A DNA stretch of 64,000 nt from Phycisphaerales bacterium (GTDB taxonomy: Bacteria > Planctomycetota > Phycisphaerae > Phycisphaerales > UBA1924). The notes below the pieces were generated by a model. The model was not told the origin of the DNA and made no database searches. It saw only the letters and a list, made by a program, of their open reading frames with translations. The stretch covers positions 62,001 through 126,000 of the forward strand of contig JANQQR010000022.1 in assembly GCA_028289195.1 (NCBI GenBank). Direction: 5' to 3'. Both the position numbers and the translations under genes were made by a program. Positions 25,787 to 35,403 of the stretch are shown here, piece after piece (the first letter of the stretch is position 1; every line of letters starts with the position of its first letter).

Positions 25787-28504
25787 GTGAGCGACATCCC
25801 CACTCAGCTCGGCCCGTACACCATCGAGCGCGAGATTGGTCGCGGCGGGATGGGCGTGGTGTACCTCGGGCGCGACACCAAGCTCGACAGGCCCGTGGCC
25901 ATCAAGGCACTCCCCGAGCACCTGGCGCACGACGCGGATCGCCTGGCGCGCTTCGAGCGCGAGGCGCGCACGCTCGCGCAGCTGAGCCACCCCAACATCG
26001 CGGGCGTCTATTCGGTCGAGGAACTCGGCGAACGGCGCTTCATCGTGATGGAGCACGCCGAGGGACAGACGCTCGAAGCGCTCATCGGGGGAGCAGGACT
26101 GGATCTCGATGAGGCCCTGGGGATCGCCGGGCAGATCGCCGCCGGTCTGGAGGCTGCGCACGACGCCGGGATCATCCACAGGGACATCAAGCCCGGGAAC
26201 ATCATGGTTGCTCCGGGCGGGCGCGTGCGGGTGCTCGACTTCGGGCTTGCGCGAGCCTCGGAATCCGCCGGCGCTTCGACGTCTCATCTCCAGACCGCCA
26301 CGACCCCCGGGCCCATCACCCAGGAGGGGACGACCCTCGGCACCCCGGCGTACATGAGCCCGGAGCAGGTGCGGGGACGCGAGTTGGATCGTCGCACGGA
26401 CGTGTGGTCGTTCGGCTGCGTGCTGTACGAGATGCTGTCGGGGCGGCGGGCGTTTGCCGGCGACACCCTCGCCGATGTCACGGTGTCGGTGCTCGGCTCG
26501 GAACCCGATCTGTCGGCGCTGCGGGGAGGCGAGATGCCCGAACCCGTGATGCGCGTGCTCGGGCGCTGCCTGGTGAAGGACCCCGCCAAGCGTCTCCGCG
26601 ATTTCGGCGATGCGCGCCTCGACCTTGAAGACGCGCTCGCTCCGGACGCGGCACAGACCCGGGGCGCTCCGGAACCCGCGCGCGGCCTGGGACCCGTCGT
26701 CCCGGCGATCGCCGGGGCTGTCGTCGGCGCAGCGCTGGTGGGCGCACTCATGTGGACCGCGCCCCGGCCCTCCGGCACGGACGCGCCCACTCACCTCAGC
26801 CTGATGATGCCCCACGCCCCGGGCGCGTTCTCCTACTTCCTCCCCACGTTCGTCACCAACGAGGACGCCAGCGCGATCGCCTTCATCAGCGAGGACGACC
26901 AGGGTGTGGACCGCCTGATCCTCCGACGCCTCGACGACCCCGAGCCCAGGGTGCTGGTCGATTCCGGCCCGGCGCCGGAGAGCGCGGCGTTCTCGCCGGA
27001 CGGCGCATGGATCGCGTACTCCCGCGCCGAGGACGGCATCTTCCGGGTCTCGACGAGCGGCGGGCCGAGCGAGCGGATCTGCGAGTTTGCGCGCATCCCG
27101 GGGATCGTGTGGACGCGCGACGGGCGCCTCATCTTCGGCAGCGGCGACGACGGCAAGTTTCGCGAGGTCTCCAGCTCGGGAGGGGAGCCACGCCTCATAG
27201 ACATCGATTTCGAGGACGGCGTCATCGCTGGATGGCCGGACCTCGTGCGCAACGACGAGGTGCTGCTGTACACCTGCGGATCCCGGACCGAGTCGCGTGG
27301 CGCCCGCTGGATCGAGGCCTACGACTTCGGAACCGGCGCGCGCACGCGCCTGGTCGAGGACGCGTTCTACCCGCGCTACCTCTCCAGCGGCCACCTGCTG
27401 TTCCAGCGCGACGGCACGATCATGGCGGTGCCGCTGGACATCGACGCGCTCGAGACGACCGGCCCGGCCCGCGCCGTTGCCGAGGCAACACCGCTCGCGC
27501 TGATCGGCGCCGGTGCATGGGACGCGTCGAGCAGCGGAGCGCTGTTCGTGATGGGCCGGCGCCCGAACCCGCAATCGGAGTTGCTGCGCGTCTCTCTCGA
27601 CGGCAGCGCCGAGCCCGTCGGACGCCAGCGCCCGTTCCTCCACCATCTGATCCAGTCGATGCGCCTCTCTCCGGACGCGACGAGCGTCGCGGGCATCCTC
27701 CTGGGGGACAGCCTCCTCGGGCAGATCTGCATCTACGACCTCGAGCGCGACCTCATCAGGCCGCTGCGCACCGACGGCGCGAGCCAGCAGCTGCCCGTCT
27801 GGTCGCCAGACGGCGAGTGGATCTACTACAGCCAGTACGAGATCGGCGGCATCGGCTGGCAGGGTCTGTACAGGCGGCGTCCCGACGGCACGGGCCAGCC
27901 CGAACTGCTCTCGTCGGGCCCGCCGGCGATCCATCCCCACGGCATCAGCCCGGACGGGCGCACGCTCGTGGCGACCGTCAGCAGGTCGGACCTCAGCGTC
28001 TCCGATTCGAGCGACATCGCGATCGTCGATCTTTCCGATCCCGAGCTGCCCATCCGCCTGCTCACCGACACGCCATACGACGAGCGCGTGCCGCGGCTCT
28101 CGCCGGACGGCGCGTGGGTCGCTTACGAATCCAACGAACCGGGAACACGCCAGGTGTTCGTCCGGCCGATCGATGCCGGCTCGGGGCGGACGCAGGTGTC
28201 CACCGATCGCGGCGTCGCGCCGGCGTGGAGCCCGGACGGAGGCACGATCTACTTCGGCGACACCGAGACGCGCATGGTCATGGCGGCGTCGTTCGAGGCG
28301 CCGGCGGATGATCCCGCCGGCTCACCGCAGATCGGCGCGCCCCGCGAGATCGTGCCGGCGCTCTCGTGGCGATTCGTTGAGGACGTGTTTCCAGAGGACG
28401 GCCAGCTGCTCATGATCGACGACGTCTCGGACCGCGCATCGAGATCGACGCTGATCGACGTCGTGCTGAATGTCGACGCGGCGCTCGAGCCGGCGGGCGA
28501 CTGA
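25787..28504 (+). CDS. Receptor-like Ser/Thr kinase 6 (divergent kinase domain)
   Basis: A 905-residue paralogue whose first ~75 residues match the others but whose later kinase domain does not: VYSVEELGERRFIVMEHAEG replaces the usual IYGVEEQDG segment, HRDIKPGN replaces HRDLKPAN (D133), DFG is D151, and the activation loop is shorter (TPGPITQEGTTLGTPAYMSP). This looks like a mosaic of a shared 5' end and a different kinase. Membrane helix near 297-317. Blades: [76 protein letters not shown]. Catalytic residues are intact. Confidence 0.92.
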   Translation: MSDIPTQLGPYTIEREIGRGGMGVVYLGRDTKLDRPVAIKALPEHLAHDADRLARFEREARTLAQLSHPNIAGVYSVEELGERRFIVMEHAEGQTLEALIGGAGLDLDEALGIAGQIAAGLEAAHDAGIIHRDIKPGNIMVAPGGRVRVLDFGLARASESAGASTSHLQTATTPGPITQEGTTLGTPAYMSPEQVRGRELDRRTDVWSFGCVLYEMLSGRRAFAGDTLADVTVSVLGSEPDLSALRGGEMPEPVMRVLGRCLVKDPAKRLRDFGDARLDLEDALAPDAAQTRGAPEPARGLGPVVPAIAGAVVGAALVGALMWTAPRPSGTDAPTHLSLMMPHAPGAFSYFLPTFVTNEDASAIAFISEDDQGVDRLILRRLDDPEPRVLVDSGPAPESAAFSPDGAWIAYSRAEDGIFRVSTSGGPSERICEFARIPGIVWTRDGRLIFGSGDDGKFREVSSSGGEPRLIDIDFEDGVIAGWPDLVRNDEVLLYTCGSRTESRGARWIEAYDFGTGARTRLVEDAFYPRYLSSGHLLFQRDGTIMAVPLDIDALETTGPARAVAEATPLALIGAGAWDASSSGALFVMGRRPNPQSELLRVSLDGSAEPVGRQRPFLHHLIQSMRLSPDATSVAGILLGDSLLGQICIYDLERDLIRPLRTDGASQQLPVWSPDGEWIYYSQYEIGGIGWQGLYRRRPDGTGQPELLSSGPPAIHPHGISPDGRTLVATVSRSDLSVSDSSDIAIVDLSDPELPIRLLTDTPYDERVPRLSPDGAWVAYESNEPGTRQVFVRPIDAGSGRTQVSTDRGVAPAWSPDGGTIYFGDTETRMVMAASFEAPADDPAGSPQIGAPREIVPALSWRFVEDVFPEDGQLLMIDDVSDRASRSTLIDVVLNVDAALEPAGD

Positions 28505-28530
28505 TCGATTGTCTGCGGAGGCGCAGGGGA

Positions 28531-28536
28531 TACACT
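28531..28536 (+). promoter_or_regulatory. -10 box TACACT, leaderless-type kinase promoter
   Basis: TACACT lies 6 nt before GTG 28543, in the 38-bp gap after kinase 6. Confidence 0.6.
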
Positions 28537-28542
28537 GGCCCG

Positions 28543-31194
28543 GTGGAGATCGGTCCCGGCCAATCCATCGGCCCCTACACCATCGAGCGCGAGATCGGTC
28601 GCGGCGGGATGGGCGTGGTCTACCTCGGGCGCGACACCAAGCTCGACAGGCCCGTCGCGGTCAAGGCGCTGCCGGAGCACCTGGCCGAGGACCCCGAGAG
28701 GCTCGCGCGCTTCGAGCGCGAGGCGCGCACGCTCGCGCAGCTGAGCCATCCCAACGTCGCCGGCATCTACGGCGTCGAGGAGCAGGACGGGGCGCGCTAC
28801 CTCGTGCTGGAGTACGTCGAGGGCGAGACCCTCGCCGAGATGCTCGACCGGGGACCGGTGACGCCCGACGAAGCGATCGATATTTGCGCACAGATCGCCT
28901 CGGGGGTCGAGGCGGCTCACGAGGCGGGTGTGATCCATCGCGACCTCAAGCCCGCGAATATCAAGCTCACCCCCGACGGGCAGGTCAAGGTGCTGGACTT
29001 CGGCCTCGCCAAGAGCGCCGAGGGGCATTCGGGGTCGTCGAGCGCCAGCCAGATCGCCACTGTCACCTCGCCCCATTCCCCGACGGTCCCCGGCGTGATC
29101 CTCGGGACGGCGCCCTATATGTCGCCCGAGCAGGCGCGGGGGCGCAGCGTCGACAAACGCACCGACATCTGGAGCTTCGGTGTCATCCTCTACGAGTGCC
29201 TGACCGGCGCCGGGCCGTTCGTGGGCGAGACCGCCAGCGACTCGATCGGCGCGATCCTGCACAAGCCGGTCGATCTCGATCGCCTCGGCCCGGGCGCACC
29301 GCCCGTCGTGCGTCACGTGCTTCGGCGATGCCTGGAGCGCGACAGGAACCAGCGCTACCGCGACATCGGGGACGTGCGCATCGAGCTGCTGCAAGAGCTC
29401 GACGACGGGCCGGAGAACTCGGCTCAGGCCGGGGCCGGGGGTAGTCGCGCTGTCGTCGTGCTCGGGCTGGCGCTGATTGTTGCCGCGGCGGCGATCGCTT
29501 GGCTCGCGCTCGCCCCGCGCGGCGTTGTCTCGGCGGCGCCCGTGCGCCTCGTGCTGCCGTCGAACACAGACCAGTACATCATCGGGCGCGATTGGACTAT
29601 CTCTCCCGACGGAGCGTGGATCGCGTTCACCGCGCGCACGGATGTCGACGCGCCGCGCACGCTCTGGGTCCGGCGCCTCGGTGAGTTTCGAGCGACCGAC
29701 CTCGGGATCGAAGGCTCCGGCGATCTGTTCTGGTCGCCCGACAGCCGCTTCATCCGCTACCACTCCGACGGATTCATCTGGTCGGTCCGGACCGACGGTG
29801 CCGACCGGCGCCAGCTCGCGCCCGTGGCGGGCGTTGACGAAGCGACGGAGAACGAAGCCGGCGACATGATCTTCTCGGGCGGCGACGAGGGGCCGCTGCA
29901 GATCCTCCGGCGGGGAGCGAACACGCCCGAAGGCTTGACCTCGCTGGACACCGACCGGTTCGAGCGCTCGCACGCCCACCCGCACTTCCTGCCCGGGGGA
30001 GAGACGTACCTGTTCATCGCGCTGATCTTCGACCCCGACGAGCAGCTCCGTTCCCGCCTGCTGTACGCGGGAGACCTCGCCTCCGGCGAAACCACGCTCC
30101 TCGGACGGTTCCCGTCGGAGATCTGGTACACGAACTCGGGCCACCTGGTCTACGTCGAAGACGGCACGGTCAAGGCCGTCGCGTTCGACGTCGACACGCT
30201 GCAGATGACCGGAGAGCCGCTGATCCTCGCCGAGGACGCGTATTTCTTCCAACCCACGGCGCAGGCGCGGATGAGTGTCTCGCGCACCGGGGTCATCGTG
30301 TTCGAGCCGGTGACCCCCGGCTCCCGGCTCGAGTGGTGGGACGTGCGGGGCAACAGGCTCGGCAGCCTCGGCGAGCTGACTCAGCTCAACTCGAGGCCGG
30401 CGATCTCCCCCGACGGCATGTCCGCGGCTGGCACCGTCGAGGACCGGCGAACGAACCTCGCCGACGTGTACATCTATGACATCGCGCGGAACTCGATGCG
30501 CCAGCTCACGTTTCATCCCGCGTGGGAAGGCAACCCGGTCTGGAGTGCCGACGGCAGGACGATCTACCTGGGGAGTGATCGTCGCGGGTTCCCGGACATA
30601 TTTTCTGTCCCCGCCACCGGCGGGGAGCCCCAGGAGTTCTGGGTCAGGCAGGGCGCGTGGTTCCCAACGGATGTCTCTCCCGACGGTCGGTTCCTCGCTG
30701 TTGAGGGTGGAGACGGATTCGGAACGCAGATCTGGATCATCCCGCTGGATGCGCCGGACGAGGCGTACGAGTTCATGCCTTCTCGGAGCTTCCGGGGTGA
30801 AGCGGAGTTCTCACCGGACGGCCGTCGAATCGCGTGGGTCGGCGGGGACTCTGAAGCAGACCAGGTGTACGTCGACACGTTCCCGGAGTCGACAGGCGTC
30901 GTGCAGGTGTCGGTTGATTCGGGCACCTCGCCGGCCTGGGGGCCTGACGGGAACACCCTGTATTTCCGGCGCTTCCCGATGGACATCCGCAGTTGGGCCG
31001 TGATGAAAGCCGAGGCCGATCCGGACAACCCGGGCCGGTGGACCGAACCGATCGAACTGTTCGATCCCGGCCCGTTCGATTCGCTTGACGTCCATCCCGA
31101 CGGCGAGCGCCTGCTGCTCTTCCCCCTCCCGGACAAGCGGCCGGACGCGCACGTGATCGTGAACTGGCAGAGCGAGGCCGACTCCAACCGTTGA
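28543..31194 (+). CDS. Receptor-like Ser/Thr kinase 7 with beta-propeller sensor
   Basis: An 883-residue paralogue. K41, HRDLKPAN with D134, DFG D152; membrane helix about 300-322 ([20 protein letters not shown]). About 100 bp of its 5' coding sequence, from the Gly-rich loop to the PEHLA segment, appears identical at the DNA level to kinase 8, including the rarer AVKALPEHL in place of AIKALPEHL. Blades: [76 protein letters not shown]. The stop overlaps the start of a GNAT gene, suggesting one mRNA. Confidence 0.92.
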   Translation: MEIGPGQSIGPYTIEREIGRGGMGVVYLGRDTKLDRPVAVKALPEHLAEDPERLARFEREARTLAQLSHPNVAGIYGVEEQDGARYLVLEYVEGETLAEMLDRGPVTPDEAIDICAQIASGVEAAHEAGVIHRDLKPANIKLTPDGQVKVLDFGLAKSAEGHSGSSSASQIATVTSPHSPTVPGVILGTAPYMSPEQARGRSVDKRTDIWSFGVILYECLTGAGPFVGETASDSIGAILHKPVDLDRLGPGAPPVVRHVLRRCLERDRNQRYRDIGDVRIELLQELDDGPENSAQAGAGGSRAVVVLGLALIVAAAAIAWLALAPRGVVSAAPVRLVLPSNTDQYIIGRDWTISPDGAWIAFTARTDVDAPRTLWVRRLGEFRATDLGIEGSGDLFWSPDSRFIRYHSDGFIWSVRTDGADRRQLAPVAGVDEATENEAGDMIFSGGDEGPLQILRRGANTPEGLTSLDTDRFERSHAHPHFLPGGETYLFIALIFDPDEQLRSRLLYAGDLASGETTLLGRFPSEIWYTNSGHLVYVEDGTVKAVAFDVDTLQMTGEPLILAEDAYFFQPTAQARMSVSRTGVIVFEPVTPGSRLEWWDVRGNRLGSLGELTQLNSRPAISPDGMSAAGTVEDRRTNLADVYIYDIARNSMRQLTFHPAWEGNPVWSADGRTIYLGSDRRGFPDIFSVPATGGEPQEFWVRQGAWFPTDVSPDGRFLAVEGGDGFGTQIWIIPLDAPDEAYEFMPSRSFRGEAEFSPDGRRIAWVGGDSEADQVYVDTFPESTGVVQVSVDSGTSPAWGPDGNTLYFRRFPMDIRSWAVMKAEADPDNPGRWTEPIELFDPGPFDSLDVHPDGERLLLFPLPDKRPDAHVIVNWQSEADSNR

Positions 31195-31988
31195 GCGAGG
31201 CGACATCTGTGGAAGACCCATCGAAGAACCCGGGACTGGGGCGGACAATCGAGCGGGAATTCGAGGCGATCTGCCGCGCGATGCTGCACGGCCCCGAGAC
31301 GACGCACGCGCCGGGGTACCTGCGCTTCGTGACGGGCGAAGCGCACCCGCTGGGCAACTTCGCGATCGTGAGCGACCCGCACGACGGGGACCAGACCGAG
31401 GAAGCCGCGGCGCCCCTGAGCGAGATGGAGACACCCTCGGCCGTGCTCCTCTCGGGGGACGCGGGCGACGAGCCCGTGCGCGTCCTGACGGATCGCGGCT
31501 ACGAACTCGCCGAGGCCATGCCGGCGATGGCCGTCGATCTCGATCGCCTGGCGCACGTCGACATCCCCGAAGAGGTGACGGTCGAGCAGATCGACACGGG
31601 CGCGGACGACGAGTGGTGCGCGGCGCTCGAGGTGGGCTACGGACTGCCGCGGCGTGTCGCGGACGTGTTCGGCCCGGTCTCCAACCAGCGCTCGGGCGCC
31701 GAGGGCGAGGCGCTGTATTACGGGCTGCGCAAGGGCGGGCGCATCGTGTCGACCTCGATGATCTGGATCCACTCCGGGATGGCCGGGGTGTACTGCGTCT
31801 CGACACTGCCGGAGGAGAGGGGCTCGGGGCTGGGCGCGATGGCGACAGCCGCTCCGCTGCACCTGGCCCGCGAGCGCGGGATCACACTCGGGATCCTCCA
31901 CGCCTCGGCGATGGGCGAGCCCGTGTACCGTCGACTCGGGTTCGAGTCCTTCGGCGTCGTGCCGTTGTACGTGAGGGTGCCGGGGTAG
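31191..31988 (+). CDS. GNAT family N-acetyltransferase (paralogue of 1982)
   Basis: A 265-residue acetyltransferase with the same two-domain plan as the gene at 1982: an N-terminal domain with HPLGNFAIV and PSAVLLS, and a C-terminal GNAT domain with AGVYCVSTLPEERGSGLGA and YRRLGFESFG. The start is uncertain: TTG 31191 overlaps the kinase 7 stop (TTGA), and GTG 31209 (VEDPSKN) is an alternative. Coupling to a kinase gene raises the possibility that acetylation and phosphorylation act in one pathway, but this is inference from position. Confidence 0.85.
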   Translation: MSEATSVEDPSKNPGLGRTIEREFEAICRAMLHGPETTHAPGYLRFVTGEAHPLGNFAIVSDPHDGDQTEEAAAPLSEMETPSAVLLSGDAGDEPVRVLTDRGYELAEAMPAMAVDLDRLAHVDIPEEVTVEQIDTGADDEWCAALEVGYGLPRRVADVFGPVSNQRSGAEGEALYYGLRKGGRIVSTSMIWIHSGMAGVYCVSTLPEERGSGLGAMATAAPLHLARERGITLGILHASAMGEPVYRRLGFESFGVVPLYVRVPG

Positions 31989-31997
31989 CGATTCGGC

Positions 31998-32003
31998 TAT
32001 CTT
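31998..32003 (+). promoter_or_regulatory. Possible -10 box TATCTT
   Basis: TATCTT between the GNAT gene and the cysteine peptidase gene, about 50 nt before ATG 32055, which has its own GAGGAG ribosome site. Confidence 0.35.
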
Positions 32004-32054
32004 TGTCGGTGCGCGGTTGTCGATCGGCGCCGGCCCGGGGTGAGGAGGACCGCG

Positions 32055-32561
32055 ATGGAAACTGTCGAACTCGATCTGCATCACAAGCCGCAGACCAAGC
32101 TCAACGACTGCTGGTACGCATCGATCCAGATGCTCAAGACCTACAGGGCGGGCGGCACCAAGACCAAGCCCTCAGGCACCCACACGATGCACCTCCACAA
32201 GGGTCTGCTGGGCCATCGCCTCAACGCCGACTCCCTCAAGAGCAAGCACTTCACGCACGTGCTTACCGAGAACAAGCTCCGCTGCTTGCCGACCAGCGAA
32301 CTCGACCTGGGCCGGCCCGACTCCGTCGCGCAGTGCCTGGGGGACTACGGCCCGATCGCGATCGGCGGCAGCTTCGGCGAGGTCGGACCCCTCAAGGGGT
32401 TCGGGCACTTCATCGTGCTGGCGGGCGTAAAGGGCGACGCCGCGAGCAAGTACTACAAGATCTACGACCCGGATCAGAAGCGGCCCGAATGGCGGAGCAC
32501 GCGGGGGGTCGCCGAAAAATGGTGGGGCGACGACGAGTCGTCGTTCATCAACGACGCCTGA
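32055..32561 (+). CDS. Papain-like cysteine peptidase family protein
   Basis: A 168-residue protein, ATG 32055 preceded by GAGGAG. It has the marks of the small papain-like/C39-like fold: KLNDCWYASIQML near residue 20 (D-C-W-x-A with the nucleophile Cys), GHFIVLAGV near 120 (catalytic His) and YKIYDPD near 140 (the Asp/Asn position). There is no signal peptide, so it is cytoplasmic or exported by another route. Related short proteases occur as toxins or as processing domains. It lies between kinase 7/GNAT and kinase 8. Function unproven; it could be a non-peptidase of the same fold. Confidence 0.65.
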   Translation: METVELDLHHKPQTKLNDCWYASIQMLKTYRAGGTKTKPSGTHTMHLHKGLLGHRLNADSLKSKHFTHVLTENKLRCLPTSELDLGRPDSVAQCLGDYGPIAIGGSFGEVGPLKGFGHFIVLAGVKGDAASKYYKIYDPDQKRPEWRSTRGVAEKWWGDDESSFINDA

Positions 32562-32611
32562 TCCCTCGCCAGTGGCGACCGCGGCGGTGATCGGTGGCCT
32601 TTTGTGCCGGA

Positions 32612-32617
32612 GACGAT
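32612..32617 (+). promoter_or_regulatory. Weak -10-like GACGAT at leaderless spacing
   Basis: Aligning kinase 8 with the other kinases places GACGAT 6 nt before ATG 32624. It lacks the leading T, so it is either a weak box or a decayed one. Confidence 0.25.
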
Positions 32618-32623
32618 CGGACC

Positions 32624-35353
32624 ATGAGTGTGCAGCCCGGCTCGACCATCGGGGTCTACACCATCGATCGCGAGATCGGTCGCGGCGGGATGGGCGTGGT
32701 CTACCTCGGGCGCGACACCAAGCTCGACAGGCCCGTCGCGGTCAAGGCGCTGCCGGAGCACCTGGCAGAAGATCCCGATCGCCTGTCACGCTTCGAGCGC
32801 GAGGCGCGCACGCTCGCGCAGCTGAGCCACCCCAACGTCGCCGGGATCTACGGCGTGGAAGAGCAGGACGGCTCTCGATTCCTGGTGCTCGAGTACGTGG
32901 AAGGCGAGACCCTCGCCGAGATGCTCGACCGCGGGCCTCTCACGCCGGACGAGGCGGTCGATGTGTGCGCGCAGATCGCCTCGGGTGTCGAAGCAGCGCA
33001 CGAGGCGGGCGTTATCCATCGCGATCTCAAGCCCGCCAACGTGAAGGTCACGCCCTCCGGGCAGGTGAAGGTGCTCGACTTCGGGCTCGCCAAGTCGAGC
33101 GAGTCGATGAGTTCCAGTGCCAGCGGCATGAGCCAATCGCCCACCCTCACGGCAGCGCTCCCCCAGCACTCCCCCACCATCCCCGGCGCGATCCTTGGCA
33201 CTGCCGCCTACATGAGCCCCGAGCAGGCGCGGGGTCGCAGCGTGGACAAGCGCACCGATATCTGGTCGTTCGGCGTGATCCTCTACGAGTGCCTCACCGG
33301 CGCGGGGCCGTTCGTCGGTGAGACCGCGACCGATTCGATCGGCGCGATCCTGCACAAGGATGTGGACCTCGAACGCCTGCCGCCCGCGACGCCCCCGAGC
33401 GCGCGCCTCGTACTGGCTCGCTGCCTGGAGCGCGACAAGAACCTGCGCTATCGCGACATCGGCGATGCGCGCATGGACCTGGTCGGGGCCGGGACGCTGG
33501 CGATCGCGCCCGAGCCCGCGGCAGCGCCAGGCTCGCGCGCGGGTGTGCTGGCGGCCGGGCTCCTCGCCGGGCTTGCCATCGGAGCCGCCGGCGTGTGGTT
33601 CCTGGCGGGCTTGGGCGCGCCGGCGCCGGTGCAGACCACGCCGGTTGCGCGCGCAGAGCCGCGCCGGTTCACGATCAAGCTTCCCGAGGACGCGCCGATC
33701 GCGCCGGCGTCGGCGCATCCCTTTGGCGTCGGGCGTCAGTTCTTCGAGCTTTCGCCCGACGGAAGGACGCTCATCTACACCGCGCTGGTCGACGGGGGCA
33801 TGCACCTCTATACCATCGACCTCGCGTCGGGCGAGGCCGAGCCGGTCCGCGGCGGCGAGGACGGTTTCGGCGCACGCTTCGCGCCGGACGGGCGCCAGAT
33901 CGTGTTCTTCTCCAACGAGCGCATGTTCAAGATGGATCTCGAGCGCCGCGGCGAACCCGAGCTGCTTGCCGACACTCCGTCTCCCGTCGGCGCGGCCTGG
34001 GCGCCGGACGGCACGCTGTATTTCTCCCCGGCGGAGATGCGGCCGATCATGTCGATGCCGTCGACCGGAGGGAGTGAGACTCCCGTCACCCAGCATCTGG
34101 TCGATGGCGGCAGTCACAAGTCACCGTTCCTGGTGCCCGGCGGCGAGTGGCTCCTGTTCACCGGCACATCCCACCGGCCGATGCTCAATGTCACCAAGCT
34201 CGGGTCCGTCGGCGAGCAGCGCACGCTGGAGCGTTTCGCCAGCGCAGGACGAGTGGCGCCCTCCGGGCACCTGCTGTTCACGCGCGAAGACCGCATCATG
34301 GGCGCCCGCTTCGACACCGCGGCCTGCGAGATGCTCGGCGAACCGGTGACTGTGGTCTCCGGAGTCCGCTCGAGCTTCTTCCGCGGCCACTACTCGCTGG
34401 CCGGCGACGGGACGCTGGTCTATGCGCCCGGGTTCGGCGATGAGACCGGGCGGCTCGTTTGGGTCGATCGCGACGGCAACTCGCGGCGCCTCGACGCGGG
34501 GCTGCGCGGCTTCCACGCTTTCGACCTCTCACCCGATGGCAGGCTCTTGGCGATTCCGGTCGAAGAGGGACGCGACACCGATGTCTGGATCTACGATCTC
34601 GACCGGCTCCAGACTCCTGCGCGGCTTACGTTCGGCGGGGTGCACAATCACTGCAGGTGGTCCGACGACGGGAGATTCCTCCTGTTCGCGCAGTACGAGG
34701 AGGACGGGTCCAACGTGTTCTGGGCCAAGGACTCCGAGTCCGGTGCGCCTCCGTTCAAGGTCTTGGATCATCCGGGCGGTGCGATCCCTCTGGCGTACCA
34801 CGCGCCAACCGGGGAACTGCTGTTCTCTCGCGTCACTCCCGAGGGGGGGATGGACCTGTTCCATGTATTCGTCGATCTCGCACAGGGCGAAGGGATTGAT
34901 GCCGCCGACGCGGTCAAGCTGCGATCGTCGCCGTACGCCGAGCCATTCGCGGCGCTCTCGCCGGACCGGCAGTGGGTGGTCGCCAACTCGGATGAGACTG
35001 GTCGATGGGAGCTGTACCTCTCGTCCTATCCGGAGTTCGGCTCGCGAGTGCAGATCTCGACGTCCGGCGGCGAGGAGCCGTACTGGACCGAAGACGGCTC
35101 GCGTGTGATCTATCGCTGGAACGACGAGTGGTTCGAGGTGGACATCACGACGGAGCCGCGATTGAGCGCCAGCCAGCCCCGCGTGATCACGCGTGGGCCA
35201 TTCGTGAACGTCTCGGGTTACTCTTGGGATATGACGCCAGACGGCCAGCGTTTGTTGCTGCTGGAAGGACCGCAGCAGGACGCGCCGATCACCGAGCTCC
35301 AGGTGATCACGAACTTCACCACGGAACTCGAGCGGCGCCTGCCGTCGCCGTGA
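32624..35353 (+). CDS. Receptor-like Ser/Thr kinase 8 with beta-propeller sensor
   Basis: A 909-residue paralogue, the only one of the nine starting with ATG (MSVQPGSTIGVYTIDREIG). K41, HRDLKPAN with D134, DFG D152; membrane helix in GVLAAGLLAGLAIGAAGVWF. The activation loop is one of the longest (SSSASGMSQSPTLTAALPQ). Blades: LSPDGRTLIYT, FAPDGRQIVFF, WAPDGTLYFS, LSPDGRLLAIP, WSDDGRFLLFA, and a GTLVYAPGFGDETGRLVWV segment of the kinase 3/5 type. There is no good promoter box, so it may be read through from the peptidase gene 62 bp upstream. Confidence 0.92.
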   Translation: MSVQPGSTIGVYTIDREIGRGGMGVVYLGRDTKLDRPVAVKALPEHLAEDPDRLSRFEREARTLAQLSHPNVAGIYGVEEQDGSRFLVLEYVEGETLAEMLDRGPLTPDEAVDVCAQIASGVEAAHEAGVIHRDLKPANVKVTPSGQVKVLDFGLAKSSESMSSSASGMSQSPTLTAALPQHSPTIPGAILGTAAYMSPEQARGRSVDKRTDIWSFGVILYECLTGAGPFVGETATDSIGAILHKDVDLERLPPATPPSARLVLARCLERDKNLRYRDIGDARMDLVGAGTLAIAPEPAAAPGSRAGVLAAGLLAGLAIGAAGVWFLAGLGAPAPVQTTPVARAEPRRFTIKLPEDAPIAPASAHPFGVGRQFFELSPDGRTLIYTALVDGGMHLYTIDLASGEAEPVRGGEDGFGARFAPDGRQIVFFSNERMFKMDLERRGEPELLADTPSPVGAAWAPDGTLYFSPAEMRPIMSMPSTGGSETPVTQHLVDGGSHKSPFLVPGGEWLLFTGTSHRPMLNVTKLGSVGEQRTLERFASAGRVAPSGHLLFTREDRIMGARFDTAACEMLGEPVTVVSGVRSSFFRGHYSLAGDGTLVYAPGFGDETGRLVWVDRDGNSRRLDAGLRGFHAFDLSPDGRLLAIPVEEGRDTDVWIYDLDRLQTPARLTFGGVHNHCRWSDDGRFLLFAQYEEDGSNVFWAKDSESGAPPFKVLDHPGGAIPLAYHAPTGELLFSRVTPEGGMDLFHVFVDLAQGEGIDAADAVKLRSSPYAEPFAALSPDRQWVVANSDETGRWELYLSSYPEFGSRVQISTSGGEEPYWTEDGSRVIYRWNDEWFEVDITTEPRLSASQPRVITRGPFVNVSGYSWDMTPDGQRLLLLEGPQQDAPITELQVITNFTTELERRLPSP

Positions 35354-35388
35354 GCCTCCGTCCCGGATCGGCGGCGCGTCTCCCCCGG

Positions 35389-35394
35389 TAGACT
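35389..35394 (+). promoter_or_regulatory. -10 box TAGACT before kinase 9
   Basis: GGTAGACT lies 9 nt before GTG 35404, a slightly longer gap than for the other kinases; any leader would be at most a few nucleotides. Confidence 0.5.
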
Positions 35395-35403
35395 GGACCG
35401 CAG

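Noticed and set aside
24452-27940. A 1162-codon open frame on the minus strand
   Set aside because: It runs antiparallel across kinases 5 and 6, has Arg/Ala/His-rich composition, and similar minus-strand frames face every kinase gene. These are products of high GC3.
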